DNA of 64,000 nt. Source: Burkholderiales bacterium GJ-E10. Lineage in GTDB: Bacteria > Pseudomonadota > Gammaproteobacteria > Burkholderiales > Burkholderiaceae_F. The stretch covers positions 2,871,700-2,935,699 of the forward strand of contig AP014683.1 in assembly GCA_000828975.1 (NCBI GenBank), given 5' to 3'. Positions 16,466 to 24,390 of the stretch are shown in pieces; the first letter of the stretch is position 1, and the number at the start of each line of letters is the position of its first letter. The position numbers were made by a program, and so were the translations under genes. Below the pieces are notes generated by a model. It ran no database searches, had not been told where the DNA came from, and worked only from the letters and a program-made list of their open reading frames with translations.

Positions 16466-16982
16466 TCCCGAGCTCGCCACACTCATCGCCAACCTGCCGC
16501 AGGCAAAGACGCTGGACCTCTACCGAATCGAGGTCGCGATCCGCAAACTGCGCAGCGAACCCAGGCGCATCCTCGATGTGCGCAAGCACCTGCATCTCGG
16601 AATGACGGTGCAATTCTTCAGCGACTACGACGCCACAACCCATACCGGCAAGATCGTCGCGCTGCGCGACCGGGATCTGACGATCGACGACGCAAATCAG
16701 AACACCCGTTGGTCTGGCGTCCCATACGCCGCGATCGATCTCGGCGCGACGGACACCGACACGGTCGAGATCATCGACGCGGATGCTCAACCCAGGCCGG
16801 CGCATCGTCGTCCCGCACGAGAAGACTTCAAGATCGGCGATGCCGTCAGCTTCGTCGGCCGCGATCACCACACGCGGTTCGGTCGCGTCGTGCGCCGGAA
16901 CCAGAAAACCGCATCCCTGGAATGCGACGACGGCCTCTGGCGCGTTGCCTACGCGCTCCTCCAGCACGTCGTCGACCTCTGA
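16446..16982 (+). CDS. IS66 passenger protein with duplicated SH3-like domain
   Basis: 178 residues. The GTG at 16446 overlaps the last 20 nt of tnpC. Upstream in-frame starts fall inside tnpC and give low-complexity Ser/Thr sequence. After a helical N-terminus (PELATLIANLPQAKTLDLYRIE) come two similar blocks: HLGMTVQFFSDYDATTHTGKI...GVPYAAIDL (~res 48-100) and KIGDAVSFVGRDHHTRFGRV...WRVAYALLQHV (~res 127-176). Each looks like a small KOW/SH3-type barrel. It lies inside the IS66 ends. A role in nucleic-acid or transposase binding is a guess. Confidence 0.6.
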   Translation: MTATPFDPELATLIANLPQAKTLDLYRIEVAIRKLRSEPRRILDVRKHLHLGMTVQFFSDYDATTHTGKIVALRDRDLTIDDANQNTRWSGVPYAAIDLGATDTDTVEIIDADAQPRPAHRRPAREDFKIGDAVSFVGRDHHTRFGRVVRRNQKTASLECDDGLWRVAYALLQHVVDL

Positions 16983-17029
16983 CCCAATCCCCCCGCGTCG
17001 TCAAGGAACGCCGATTCCCGGACAGTTAC

Positions 17030-17037
17030 AATTCAAG
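17030..17037. repeat. IS66 target-site duplication AATTCAAG (right)
   Basis: Exact repeat of 14059-14066. Joining the flanks gives an open frame ending …DEVEFKRTVDTLLVDVD…SVLRVLH-stop (to 17112) with no clear start, so a small disrupted gene is possible but unproven. Confidence 0.9.
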
Positions 17038-17138
17038 CGCACTGTCGACACGTTGCTCGTGGACGTCGATATGGCTGCGTCGGGCGGATCTGTGCTGCGC
17101 GTATTGCATTAATGAGGAACTTGGATGGAGAGGCGCGT

Positions 17139-18005
17139 ATGAGAGACGAGACAGCTTCGGGGCGCTGGTGGGAAAATTACCTCGTTCGATACCTGATGCC
17201 ATCCATCGCAGGCGTCGGAATCGTGTCCTGGTTGATTGCTGCTGGTCCGAAGGGCCTACGCGCCATCCTGTTCTTCGGTGGATCACCTCAGTCGTTAGAT
17301 GCCCCGACGCTAACCCTGTTGATCCTGTACGGAAATCTCTTCTGTTACATCGCTTCCTACCCTATCTTGTGTTTCCACGCTACTCGCGTGCTCGACTTCG
17401 ATCAAAGTTTTGCTTGGCGTCCTCGCGCCAACGACAGCTATATCGCTAGTGCGGTCTTCGCAGTTGGGACCATTGCCTCAGCCGTGTTCCTGCCCAGCGA
17501 CACCTGCGTCTTCGTTTCCGTGATCTTCGTGCTTTGGTATGTCTCTGTCCAGACGGTGCGAATCGTTGATGTGCTGAAGCCTAAGGAATTTGGAAAGACC
17601 TTTGGAGGGATGCCGACGACCCCGCTCTACGCCTATCTATACATGCTGTCGAGGCGGCGCGGCTATCGAGACAAGAAGACGCTGACCAAATCTATCGGCA
17701 ATCAAGAGCCTGCGAGCGGCCAAGGCGCGGGATCAAGCGAACAGAGCGAGGTGCAGCAGACATGGCGACGAGAGGTGGTCGAGAGCTACCGTCATGCGCG
17801 GGAGCACGGAAACTCTGCATTTATCTTCGCGCTTGAGCTTGCGCTGGCGGCCGTCAGCTACGGAATCGTCCGCATGCCGTTACTCGATGGAACGAAGGCG
17901 CTCGCCGCCCTGGCGGCGCTGTTCATCGTATGGTCGGTTCCGGCTGTCCTTGTCCACTTGCTAGGGCAATACATCGAGAGGCGATACTCTCGGTTCGAGG
18001 GATGA
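17139..18005 (+). CDS. Orphan multi-pass membrane protein
   Basis: 288 residues; no family recognised. The ATG at 17139 has GGAGAGG 5 bases upstream and is preferred to the ATG at 17112. Hydrophobic segments lie at about residues 20-38, 57-80, 101-120, 124-142, 230-250 and 255-278. The intervening cytoplasmic loop (~res 145-225) is charged and rich in Gln/Ser/Glu, with RRRGYRDKKT and a QEPASGQGAGSSEQSE linker. GC is lower than in core genes. Its neighbours are the NucS-like nuclease (separated only by the IS66) and the higB/ImmA/beta module, which suggests a membrane effector in a defence locus. This is inference. Confidence 0.6.
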   Translation: MRDETASGRWWENYLVRYLMPSIAGVGIVSWLIAAGPKGLRAILFFGGSPQSLDAPTLTLLILYGNLFCYIASYPILCFHATRVLDFDQSFAWRPRANDSYIASAVFAVGTIASAVFLPSDTCVFVSVIFVLWYVSVQTVRIVDVLKPKEFGKTFGGMPTTPLYAYLYMLSRRRGYRDKKTLTKSIGNQEPASGQGAGSSEQSEVQQTWRREVVESYRHAREHGNSAFIFALELALAAVSYGIVRMPLLDGTKALAALAALFIVWSVPAVLVHLLGQYIERRYSRFEG

Positions 18006-18091
18006 CTCCCAACGATTCGGATATTTACCTTAGCAGCAACCCGCCCTGCAAAGCAGACGGGTATCGCCAAACAGGTCGTTGAACCTTGCCG

Positions 18092-18754
18092 CTACGCCGC
18101 TAAGGCGAGCAAGTCGTTGGCGCTGACGCCTGCGGCAACCTGGTTCACAAGCTTTGGCAACTGCGCGGCGACATAGACCATGTGGTGGTTCATGTCGACT
18201 TCAACCCATGTTCCGAGATTGCCGCAGCCGACCTCTCGATTTGCACAGCGCCACACGTAGTCGTCACCGTAGGAGTGGTCGCGGTCGATATAGACCGAGG
18301 ACTCGACAACTCGCTGCGCCAAGTCGTGGTATTGACCGTATTTCAACCCCTGCTTCAGGCTGTAGCCGCGAAAAATGTGCTGGGCCATGCCCTTGGTGTA
18401 CCGAATCTTTGCGTTCGCGTTCGTTGCGATGATCTTGTCGGAGAAGTTCGGATGGATGATGCCGTAGTCGCCGAATGCAATGACCTCTGAACGCACGCCG
18501 GCAGCTACAGTGAGCCAGAGAGGCATTTCCTGGCGGTAGTACGACATGCAGCCTTCCTTCGGCACTTCACCGACATCCTTGGGCATGCTCGACCCGATGA
18601 CAGAAACAAGTCGGAAGTCCGCTGCGGAAAGTGCCGTGTCGACAAAGTCCTGAGCCAGCCCCCGCAGGCGCACGAGCGCAATTGCGTCGAGGTTGCCGAC
18701 TGATCCAAGGTCGATCAGGAGGTTCGTGTCCGCGGCCGGAAATCGGAAGTCTCG
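18092..18754 (-). pseudogene. Beta-family protein gene, 3' part (split by element copy 2)
   Basis: Encodes the C-terminal ~220 residues: LVRLRGLAQDFVDTALSAADFR, VIGSSMPKDVGEVP, FGDYGIIHPNFSDKIIATNA, IFRGYSLKQGLKYGQYHDLAQRV and CGNLGTWVEVDMNHHMVYVA. These are characteristic of the beta-family (phage T4-type Beta_protein) domain. An internal GTG at 18673 could start a fragment, but the natural start is at 22807. The reading frame runs unbroken into the AAGCC target duplication. Joined to 22355-22807 it forms 372 codons including the stop, with no frame error. Confidence 0.85.
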
Positions 18755-18759
18755 AAGCC
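18755..18759. repeat. Target-site duplication AAGCC (left, copy 2)
   Basis: AAGCC precedes the TGTTAG end and recurs at 22355-22359. Confidence 0.92.
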
Positions 18760-18989
18760 TGTTAGCGCCCGCGGTATTTCGCGAGCGATGTTCCGCGATA
18801 GTTCGCGAGGTTTGAACGCGGGGTGTCCGGATTGGTTGCCCGCGTGGCGGAATGTGGAAGCGGTGGAGCGATGCGGGAGCCGGCGATCGATTGGCGGCGG
18901 CGATGCGGACGGTGGATTTCGGGGGTTGCGCAGGCGGGCGGTAGTGGGCGGCGCTGTTGCGCCGCTGCCGCTGCGGGGTGGTGGCGGAT

Positions 18990-19238
18990 TCAGAACGGAT
19001 CGAGGAGGTAGCCTGGGAAGAGGTTCATCTGCCGGGGATCCGGGTTTTGCTCGTTGATGGGGCAGTTGTCGCGCTGGCGGCGCGCGTGTCTGGAGAGGCG
19101 AGAGGCGAAGTGCGTGGCGACGAAGTCGCCGAGGGCGTAGATGAGGTCCACGAGGCGAGCGGCGTCGGCGTCGTTGATGTCGTCGTCGTCGGAGTCGCAG
19201 AGGAACGAGGGCCAGGGATCGGAGTCGTAGGCGTTCAT
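18990..19238 (-). CDS. Element protein 4: small acidic protein (copy 2)
   Basis: 82 residues, identical to the product of 12498-12746, including the acidic DSDDDDINDAD segment. The start overlaps the ATPase stop by 4 nt. Function unknown. Confidence 0.6.
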   Translation of the reverse strand: MNAYDSDPWPSFLCDSDDDDINDADAARLVDLIYALGDFVATHFASRLSRHARRQRDNCPINEQNPDPRQMNLFPGYLLDPF

Positions 19239-20035
19239 GGCCGGAACTCCTCGAGAGCGGTTTGGACGTGCTCGGTGCTGACCTGCTGGGATTTAGCCAG
19301 GGCGGCGGCGGACAGGGCGTAGTGGGCGGCGCGGTTGACGCGGCGCGGCAGTCCCTGGGAGGCTTGGTAGAGGGCCTCGGTGGCGGCGGGGTCGAACAGC
19401 GGCAGTGTGCTGCCGGCGAGTTGCAGGCGGTGGGTCAGGTAGGCGGGGAGCTCTTCACGGGAGAAGCCGTTGAGGTGGTAGCGCACGACGATGCGCTGCT
19501 CGAGCGATTCGTGCACCGCCATCGAGAGGCGGCGACGCAGCTCGGTCAGACCGACGAACAGCAGCGTCAAGCGGCGCTCGGAATCCATCGCGTAGTTGGT
19601 CAGCAGGCGCAGGTCTTCGAGCACGTCGTTGCGCAGGTGCTGCGCCTCGTCGATCACCAGGACGGGGTGCTGGCGCGCTTCGGAGGTCATGCGCAGGACC
19701 TCGGCCTGGATCGCGCGGTAGGCGCAGGCACGGTTGCGCTCGATGGGCAGGCCGAGCTGCCAGGCGATCGACTTGTACATGTCGAGCACGTTGCCGGTCG
19801 AGAGCGTGACGTAGAACAGGCGATAGAGCCCTGGGTGCAGGGCCGAGGCGAGGTGCCGGCAGGCGGTGGTCTTGCCGCTGCCGACTTCGCCGGTGATCAG
19901 GCCGATGCCGCGCAGCTCGACGAGGTGCTGCAGCCGTGCCTGGGCCTCGCGCAGCGCCACGGCGCCGAAGAGCTCGTCGGGGGCGAGCGCGCGCTCGAAG
20001 GGATAGTGGGTGAAGCCGAAGTGGGCCAGATACAT
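19235..20035 (-). CDS. ExeA/TniB-like AAA ATPase of the element, copy 2
   Basis: 266 residues, identical to the copy-1 ATPase (Walker A GEVGSGKTT, Walker B VLVIDEAQHL). Probable target-selection partner of the transposase. Confidence 0.9.
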   Translation of the reverse strand: MYLAHFGFTHYPFERALAPDELFGAVALREAQARLQHLVELRGIGLITGEVGSGKTTACRHLASALHPGLYRLFYVTLSTGNVLDMYKSIAWQLGLPIERNRACAYRAIQAEVLRMTSEARQHPVLVIDEAQHLRNDVLEDLRLLTNYAMDSERRLTLLFVGLTELRRRLSMAVHESLEQRIVVRYHLNGFSREELPAYLTHRLQLAGSTLPLFDPAATEALYQASQGLPRRVNRAAHYALSAAALAKSQQVSTEHVQTALEEFRP

Positions 20036-21381
20036 CAGCGCGACTCCTCATCGGGTTTATCGGTCAGCAGCCTGCGCAGCGCCAGGCCGGGGGTGGGCTG
20101 CGATCCGGGCTGGGCCTGGGCCTCCAGAGTGCGGGAAGGCCGATTGCGGCGCACGAAGCAGTTGGCGTAGGCATCGACCGGCTTGGCGCGGTGGATGAAG
20201 ACGCTGTTGTGCCAGACCTCGATGCCGCGGCCGGCGGGGGCGGCCGGGTCGAAGCGCAGGGTGACGGTCTCGTTGACGAGCGAGGCATCGACCTCGAAGA
20301 CGGTGCCGTTGAGGCTGACCGTGCGATCGCGGTGCACGCGCCGCTTGGCCTCGAAGAGGAACAGGTCATCGAGATCGAGGCGCGGGTCGGGTGCGCGCAG
20401 GTGCTCGGCGCACTGGGCCCAGCGCTCGAGCGGAGTCTGTCCATCGAGTCCGCGGTGCGGGGTGCGGTGATACTCGCCCTCGACCCAGGCCCACAGACGG
20501 CGGTTGAGCGCATCGAGACTGGCGGTGTCCTCGGCGCTGAGGCGCGAGAGCAGTTGGGAGCGTACGGTACGGAACCAGCGTTCCTGCTTGCCCTTGCCCG
20601 CAGGCTGGTAAGGGCGGGCGTGGATCAGCGCAACGCCCAGCTTGGCGCAGACGAGCGCGAGGTGCTGCGAGCGGTAGTTGGCGCCGTTATCGACGAACAG
20701 GCGCTGGGGGATCGAGCGGCGCATCAGGGCCTGCTTGAACACGGGCAGGAACGCGGCCGTGTTCTCCGACAGGGCGAAGGCGCAGTACGGCACGACGCGG
20801 GTGGCATCGTCGATGAACGCGATCAGGTAGGTCTTGCGGCGGCTTGCGCCGACGCTCACCGTCGGGCCGTGCATGACGTCGCTCATCCACAGCTGACCGG
20901 GCTGCGCGTATGCGAAGCGCCGGCGATCCTGGTCGGTGGGTTGCTCGGCGCCCTTGTGCATCAGGCCGGCACGGCTGAGCAGGCGGTGCACGGTGGTCCT
21001 GGGCACGTCCTGCTCGGGTCCGATCGCGCCTTGCTTGCGCAGGGTGTCGATGAGCAGCGGGATCGACAGCCCGGGCTGCTCGTCCTTGAGGCTGAGCAGC
21101 GCGTCGGCCACGGCCTGGGGCAGCGCACGGGATTGGCCGCGGTCGGATCGCGGCTTGGGCACCAGCGCGTCGAAGCCGCCGCGCCGGTACGACTGCAACC
21201 AGTCGCGCAAGGTCTCGGTCGCCACCCGGGTGCGCGTGGTTCCCGGGATGACGTAGGACTGTTCGGCCTTGCGGGCGAGCAGCGCGTACAGGCCCGGCAT
21301 GGCGGGCGGACGGTGGATGAGGTCGGCGATCAGGCCGTAGCGAAACAGCGCCACGGCCCGGCCGGGATCGGGCTCGGACAT
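20035..21381 (-). CDS. DDE (rve-type) transposase, copy 2
   Basis: 448 residues, identical to the copy-1 transposase with the complete D, D35E triad (WMSDVM, FVDNGANY, GKQERWF). Both copies are therefore potentially autonomous. Confidence 0.92.
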   Translation of the reverse strand: MSEPDPGRAVALFRYGLIADLIHRPPAMPGLYALLARKAEQSYVIPGTTRTRVATETLRDWLQSYRRGGFDALVPKPRSDRGQSRALPQAVADALLSLKDEQPGLSIPLLIDTLRKQGAIGPEQDVPRTTVHRLLSRAGLMHKGAEQPTDQDRRRFAYAQPGQLWMSDVMHGPTVSVGASRRKTYLIAFIDDATRVVPYCAFALSENTAAFLPVFKQALMRRSIPQRLFVDNGANYRSQHLALVCAKLGVALIHARPYQPAGKGKQERWFRTVRSQLLSRLSAEDTASLDALNRRLWAWVEGEYHRTPHRGLDGQTPLERWAQCAEHLRAPDPRLDLDDLFLFEAKRRVHRDRTVSLNGTVFEVDASLVNETVTLRFDPAAPAGRGIEVWHNSVFIHRAKPVDAYANCFVRRNRPSRTLEAQAQPGSQPTPGLALRRLLTDKPDEESR

Positions 21382-21417
21382 CGGATCGGCTCCTTGAGCA
21401 AGATGGGAGCCGCGACA

Positions 21418-22125
21418 CTACGGCGCCTGAGCCGGCGGATCAGCCCCCATGTGTTGTTGGTCGAGCCGTTTGCGTCCACCGGCACGAGCAGCCGGTGGCG
21501 CAAACCCGACGAACCGGGGCAACTCGTGCAGGTACTCGGCGGCAAGGGCGCGGCCGTGCACCAGCACGCAGGCGCACCCCAAATGCGCCCGCAACGGCTC
21601 GACTCGCGGCAGACAGCCCCGCAGCCGCTCGGGCCACAGCGTGATCCAGCATTGGAATGCCATGCGCGCCGGCCGCAGCCGTCGCCTCAGCCAGCGCAGC
21701 GCGCTGGGTAGGCTGATGTCGTCGGGCCGCAGCAGCGCCGCGGCCTGCGCAAGGCTTGGGGATCGCTCGACGGCGGCCACGACCCGCTCGATGTCGGCCA
21801 GCGCGCCCGGAAACCTCGCCGCCAGGCAATCGGGCAGCAAGGCGAACGTGCAGTGTCCCTGCGGGCAGTACCAGCGGGCGATCCGTGTCCCGACAGGGGT
21901 GACGCGTGCATAGGTGCCGTTTCGGTGCAGTCCGCAGCCGCCCTTCGGGTGCAGCGGACACCTCTCGAGACTTGCCTGCCGCCACCCCTGTCGGGTAACG
22001 TACTCCTCGCTGGTCAGCCCCGACGCGAATCGAAGCAGCACCAGCACCGGCCCGGCGGGGCCGTGTACCCCGCCGGGCCACCCCATTCCATGTGATCGCG
22101 CAAGCCTACCGCCGATCGCCGTCAC
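21418..22125 (-). CDS. Element protein 1: Cys/His-rich putative accessory protein (copy 2)
   Basis: 235 residues, identical to the product of 9611-10318, with the same Cys/His cluster (RCPLHPKGGCGLH and WYCPQGHC). Role unknown; target choice is a possibility by analogy with TniQ. Confidence 0.5.
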   Translation of the reverse strand: MTAIGGRLARSHGMGWPGGVHGPAGPVLVLLRFASGLTSEEYVTRQGWRQASLERCPLHPKGGCGLHRNGTYARVTPVGTRIARWYCPQGHCTFALLPDCLAARFPGALADIERVVAAVERSPSLAQAAALLRPDDISLPSALRWLRRRLRPARMAFQCWITLWPERLRGCLPRVEPLRAHLGCACVLVHGRALAAEYLHELPRFVGFAPPAARAGGRKRLDQQHMGADPPAQAP

Positions 22126-22354
22126 GGTCCAAAACGTCCGTTGCCAAATGGCAACCGCGGCACAGCGATCAACATCAATCAGGAGAAGCGGGGGGCCTGC
22201 CGCCCCCCGCTCCCCCCGCCGCTCGAGAAATACCCTTCAGAAACCCCTCACCCCCGCCAGCGACCCGCTCTCAACCACCGCAGTCCACCGCTCACCGGGG
22301 ACGCAATCCGGCATCCAGAGAATCGCGGATTGCGAATTAACGCGGGAGACAACA

Positions 22355-22807
22355 AAGCCTCTCGATCAAGTCCGCGATCGTGTCTTCGCCAGCCTCGACG
22401 TCATCAACCCTGAGTCGAAAGGTCAGACCACGGCCCTCCCGGCCTGCGATCTTGACGACGCGCTCCCAGAGTTCGGGTTCATGGTCGAAGCCGAACACGG
22501 GCGTGAACACGATACCCAGTCCGCGAAGAGTTAAGCACAAGGCTTCAAGCGCCGGGCTACCATCGTTGGTCGTGTGCTTCGGGGCTATCGAATGCAAATC
22601 AACGCTTACCGGCTGCAGCGGGCAGTGCTTGCGAAGTTGATGTGCAAACCGGGCGCAGGAGGCTTCGATCGTTTCGCCTTCGTTCGGAGATAGAAGCTCG
22701 ACTAGCGGATGAACGTGGGGGGTCAGAGAACGCGGCAGTTTTCCCAGTGCCTTGAGGTCGTTTGCCTTCCCCTTCAAGATCGGCGTGTACAGAGTCATCG
22801 CGTTCAC
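22355..22807 (-). pseudogene. Beta-family protein gene, 5' part (split by element copy 2)
   Basis: N-terminal 151 codons from the GTG at 22807, which follows GAGGT at 5-base spacing, 8 nt after the stop of the HTH-ImmA gene. The beginning MTLYTPILKGKANDLKALG and HVHPLVELLSPNEGE match the usual start of beta-family proteins (YxPILKGK...L..L). It runs into AAGCC at 22355-22359 and then the transposon. The family is named after a phage T4 protein and is common in defence or prophage regions; its biochemical role is poorly known. As it stands the gene makes at most a truncated product. Confidence 0.85.
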
Positions 22808-22815
22808 TTACTACC

Positions 22816-24051
22816 TCACTCGAATGAAATTTCGGGAAACTGGCTGCGAACTTCGTTCGCCCCAAGCATTTCACTGAAAACGCGGAAGTTGCCGCTCTCC
22901 CGACGTACGCGGCCCGCGACGATCGCAGGATGAATCATTTGTTCGCCTGCAAACTGAAGAATCCGTTCTCTGCTAGGAGCCGAAACCAACTCACTTCGGC
23001 GCCATGCTGCTCGCGGGATCAGGGCGTCTCGAGCAATGCGATTGGCCTCAATCTCGAGGGCTTCCGTCGCATCACTGCCTTCGAGTCGATCCAAGAACGC
23101 ATCACCTGGGTCGCTCAAGTGCTTCGCTACGTGTGCCAGCTCGTGCAGCAGGGTGAACCAGAAGTGATCCACGCGGTCGAACCGCAGCGTCAGTCCGATG
23201 ACAGGTACGCCATCTTGATCGAGAAACGCTGCCCCATCAAGCTGGGTACCAGCCAAATGGGGCTCGATCACTACCGGAACGCCCTTGCCCTCAATGAGTT
23301 CACAGGCCAAGCGAACGCCGTTCTTGTGCCAGCTCAAATGCACGACTTGCGTCAAGAACGCAGGATTGATGGAATCCGGCGAATACGAAGGCAGATGAAG
23401 GCTCGCTCTGCGCTTTCTCGCTACGTGCAGGACGCGGGCCTTCCATGCGAGTAGTCCATAGCGCGACTTCGGCGTGACAGCGTCCCCGCGCAGGCCCTGC
23501 CGGGCAAGCACCGGAAAGCCTTCGCCCTTAGGCAGGATGCTCGTCACAAAGGCGCGAGCGAGTTCGCGCAGGCTTCGGCCACTTTGCTTTGGGACATCAC
23601 TGAAGTAACCGTGCCGCTCCATTTCGGTGAACGGAAGGCGATCCCAATCGACATCGCTAGAGCCACGAGTCGGCTCCGATTCGATAGGTGCTGAACCAGC
23701 GACGAGGACGTCTGCGGAGATTCCAAGACCGACCGAGAGCTCTCGAATCATCTGTACAGTGAGCGGACGCTTGCCCGCCAGCACCTCGGACACGCGACTC
23801 CTTGACCCAAAGTACGGGACCAGGTCGGCCTGTCGAAGCCCTTGTTCGTGCATCCGAAACTGGATCGCTTCGATGGGGCTAGGTGTCTCGAACTTGAACC
23901 GTGCCCTTTCGTATTCTTCGACCAGAAGTGCGAGAACTTCGAGCCGCGCCCCCTCGGCAGAATCTGGAGACGGGTCAGCGAGCGCAAGCTGCCCCACCTC
24001 GCTAAGGTAGGCGCGATAGTCGGCTTCCGTCTTAATAACCTTCAGTTCCAT
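22816..24051 (-). CDS. HigA-like HTH antitoxin fused to ImmA/IrrE metallopeptidase
   Basis: 411 residues from the ATG at 24051, which overlaps the toxin stop by one base (TGATG). Residues ~1-115 are a HigA domain paralogous to the product of 7646-8005, with HTH AIQFRMHEQGLRQADLVPY and GSRSRVSEVLAGKRPL. A linker region (~120-270) follows. The C-terminal part carries the zinc-protease motif HELAHVAKH (~res 314-322) and a downstream EIEANRIARDALIP segment, the ImmA/IrrE signature (HExxH plus distal Glu). ImmA-type proteases cleave repressors in response to DNA damage or phage. Fusion to an antitoxin suggests protease-controlled release of HigB. Confidence 0.85.
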   Translation of the reverse strand: MELKVIKTEADYRAYLSEVGQLALADPSPDSAEGARLEVLALLVEEYERARFKFETPSPIEAIQFRMHEQGLRQADLVPYFGSRSRVSEVLAGKRPLTVQMIRELSVGLGISADVLVAGSAPIESEPTRGSSDVDWDRLPFTEMERHGYFSDVPKQSGRSLRELARAFVTSILPKGEGFPVLARQGLRGDAVTPKSRYGLLAWKARVLHVARKRRASLHLPSYSPDSINPAFLTQVVHLSWHKNGVRLACELIEGKGVPVVIEPHLAGTQLDGAAFLDQDGVPVIGLTLRFDRVDHFWFTLLHELAHVAKHLSDPGDAFLDRLEGSDATEALEIEANRIARDALIPRAAWRRSELVSAPSRERILQFAGEQMIHPAIVAGRVRRESGNFRVFSEMLGANEVRSQFPEISFE

Positions 24052-24332
24052 CAGTATCTTTTCGAGTATTCGGCGTGTGTCCCGATCCACTCAACGGCAA
24101 CAACCCCCACTTGGTACGCAACGACCGTCACCAGTCGGTACTCGTTCCCTCGCACGTTGAAAATGACCCTGTTCCTTTCGAGCATGCTGGCTGATGCGTA
24201 CTTGTCTTTGATGTCTTGAGGGGTGCGCCATCGTGTTTCTCGGACATCCGTGATCCAGGCAGCGATCCACTTACGGCAGTCAGCGTGCTCAGTGCAGAAC
24301 TGGTCGAGCTTGTCTCGTCCAACTAGTCGCAT
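24051..24332 (-). CDS. HigB-type toxin of the HTH-ImmA/beta module (locus 3)
   Basis: 93 residues: W-TPQDIKDKYASASML (~res 36), RNRVIFNVRGNEYRLVTVV (~res 53) and VEWIGTHAEYSKR at the end. This is the same HigB family as locus 1 and clearly homologous to it. It is the first gene of a three-gene run (toxin, HTH-ImmA fusion, beta-family), all overlapping or within 8 nt. A perfect 17-bp palindrome lies upstream. Confidence 0.88.
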   Translation of the reverse strand: MRLVGRDKLDQFCTEHADCRKWIAAWITDVRETRWRTPQDIKDKYASASMLERNRVIFNVRGNEYRLVTVVAYQVGVVAVEWIGTHAEYSKRY

Positions 24333-24373
24333 GGGGGCTCTTGACTTCGTTCATACCGTAAGGATATCATGAT

Positions 24374-24390
24374 GTTCCCACAGTGGGAAC
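24374..24390. promoter_or_regulatory. Palindromic operator of the higB-immA-beta module
   Basis: GTTCCCAC-A-GTGGGAAC, a perfect 8+1+8 palindrome about 42 bp upstream of the toxin start. The TTCCCA/TGGGAA core resembles the operator of locus 1 (8321-8339), in keeping with the paralogous HTH domains. Confidence 0.7.

Larger units (their letters stand above)
14067..17029 (+). mobile_element. IS66-family insertion sequence (2,963 bp)
   Basis: Both ends read GTAACTGTCCGGGAATCG inward, 18 bp with no mismatch, and are flanked by the 8-bp duplication AATTCAAG. It carries tnpA, tnpB and tnpC plus a fourth gene overlapping the end of tnpC. The element is complete and all four frames are open, so it is probably active. 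It sits between a NucS-like nuclease gene and a membrane protein gene. Confidence 0.95.
18760..22354 (-). mobile_element. Four-gene DDE/AAA transposable element, copy 2 (3,595 bp, inverted)
   Basis: Same length, ends and gene content as copy 1, in opposite orientation. The TGTTAG end is at 18760 and the TGTTGT end reads inward from 22354. It has its own 5-bp duplication (AAGCC) and splits the beta-family gene. All four predicted proteins are identical to those of copy 1. Because each copy keeps matching duplications, the 5.8-kb segment between them has not been left inverted by recombination between the copies. Confidence 0.95.

Noticed and set aside
9382-22354. A single composite transposon made by the two 3.6-kb copies
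   Set aside because: Each copy has its own, different, matching 5-bp duplication, which shows two separate insertions. A composite insertion would show one duplication at the outer ends only.
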